A stretch of 23,372 bases of DNA, taken from NCBI GenBank assembly GCA_038211295.1, contig JBBQVS010000065.1, forward strand, positions 1 through 23,372. Reading direction: 5' to 3'. The position numbers were made by a program, and so were the translations under genes. Every line of letters starts with the position of its first letter. Positions within the stretch are counted from its first letter, which is position 1. The notes beneath the pieces are model-generated. The model was not told where the DNA came from, searched no databases, and saw nothing but the letters and a program-made list of their open reading frames with translations. Shown piece after piece: positions 22,862 to 23,372 of the stretch. This DNA comes from JBBQVS01 sp038211295 (GTDB lineage Bacteria > Chloroflexota > Ktedonobacteria > Ktedonobacterales > Ktedonobacteraceae).

Positions 22862-23372
22862 CTACTGCTCTCCCTGTATTGTTGCGGGGAGCACGGTGCC
22901 GTCGGGCAGGGTCAGGCCGTGCGAGAAGCGGCGACTGTCGATGTAGGCCCGGTCAATGCGTTCCTCGATGGGCAGGACGTTTATGCGCTCGTTAAGGTCG
23001 TCGTCGTCGCCCGCGTACAGCAGAAAGCCCTCCAATCCTTGCAGCATCTCGCATTTCTCGCGATCATTGACCACTCCATAGATCACCAGACACAGACCTG
23101 TGAGGCCCGTCGGGAGCGGGTCGTCGGGCAGGTCGGGCAGGGGTTGTGTCACCTTCGCACGTGGGACAGGATGGACGGGGCGAGCAGTTTCTGGCGTATC
23201 GACAATCTCCATATAAATATCCATCACTACTTCCATCGCTTGAGTGCCGCCCACAAGCGGAATGAGGGACTCCTTGAGGCCGTTCAGGTTGCGGTATCGG
23301 GCCTCTATCGAGTCGTGGGAGGCGACGCTGGCGGGTTGGTCGAACATGCGACGCACGGCCTGACATTCCAGT
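22862..23372 (-). CDS. Hypothetical protein, open at the right edge
   Basis: At least 164 residues. A GTG at 23354-23356 or the ATG three codons later could start it, but the frame continues without a stop to the window edge (reading LECQA before VRRMFDQ), so the N-terminus may lie outside. The protein has a helical N-terminal part (YRNLNGLKESLIPLVGG), a proline-rich linker (TARPVHPVPRAKVTQPLPDLP), a hydrophobic strand pair (LCLVIYGVV), an acidic patch (GDDDDLNERINVL) and a C-terminus with a TLPDGTVLPA turn. I do not recognise a family. Codon use is GC-rich and sensible. It faces the Rhs remnant, but nothing shows a functional link. Confidence 0.5.
   Translation of the reverse strand, partial: LECQAVRRMFDQPASVASHDSIEARYRNLNGLKESLIPLVGGTQAMEVVMDIYMEIVDTPETARPVHPVPRAKVTQPLPDLPDDPLPTGLTGLCLVIYGVVNDREKCEMLQGLEGFLLYAGDDDDLNERINVLPIEERIDRAYIDSRRFSHGLTLPDGTVLPATIQGEQ

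Noticed and set aside
1..23372. tRNA, rRNA or CRISPR array
   Set aside because: No cloverleaf, rRNA-like stretch or regularly spaced repeat was recognised in any intergenic region; a tRNAscan or covariance-model search was not possible.

Overview
The window looks like a chromosomal segment of a Chloroflexota bacterium, most likely of the class Ktedonobacteria. This rests on a moderately GC-rich, loosely packed genome, an MFS-like membrane domain fused to a spermidine-synthase-like domain, a STAND-type NTPase with TPRs, an Rhs remnant, IS200/IS605-like DNA and many intergenic inverted repeats. The placement is an inference from protein character, not a database match.

Left accessory region (1-1660). 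Two hairpins and a consensus promoter reading off the left edge look like the end of an IS200/IS605 (TnpB-type) element. It abuts and probably truncates the last gene of a three-gene, AT-richer, minus-strand cassette: a TIGR04255-family protein, an unknown protein, and a protein with an MSQTCDL motif. The genes overlap or nearly touch, and a palindrome spans the -10 box of the cassette.

Middle-left (1660-7650). Minus-strand genes encode the MFS/spermidine-synthase-like fusion and a P-loop NTPase with TPRs. A DUF7007-like gene (+) and a PD-(D/E)XK nuclease gene (-) then converge and overlap tail to tail. Each of that pair has a near-consensus sigma-70 promoter, and the putative terminator of the first lies inside the second.

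Core region (7656-21450). fmt (+) is followed, on the minus strand, by two tiny two-helix membrane proteins. Transcribed right to left, the main minus-strand run is alaS, an FtsA-like actin-fold ATPase, a 944-residue single-pass membrane protein with baseplate-J-like repeats, ruvX, mltG and uppP. alaS, ruvX and mltG are often neighbours in other bacteria. Here an actin-like/membrane-protein pair sits between alaS and the murein genes, which suggests an envelope or septation role. A YggT-like gene is divergent from alaS, followed by a HAD phosphatase.

Right accessory region (21459-23372). AT-richer DNA with hairpins carries a four-helix membrane protein and a small zinc-ribbon protein. It joins abruptly to a GC-richer Rhs C-terminal remnant, a block of short inverted repeats, and an unknown gene open to the right edge.

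A recurring feature is long, perfect or near-perfect inverted repeats (14-29 bp arms) just after stop codons, without clear U-tracts. No rRNA, tRNA, CRISPR array or T-box was seen.
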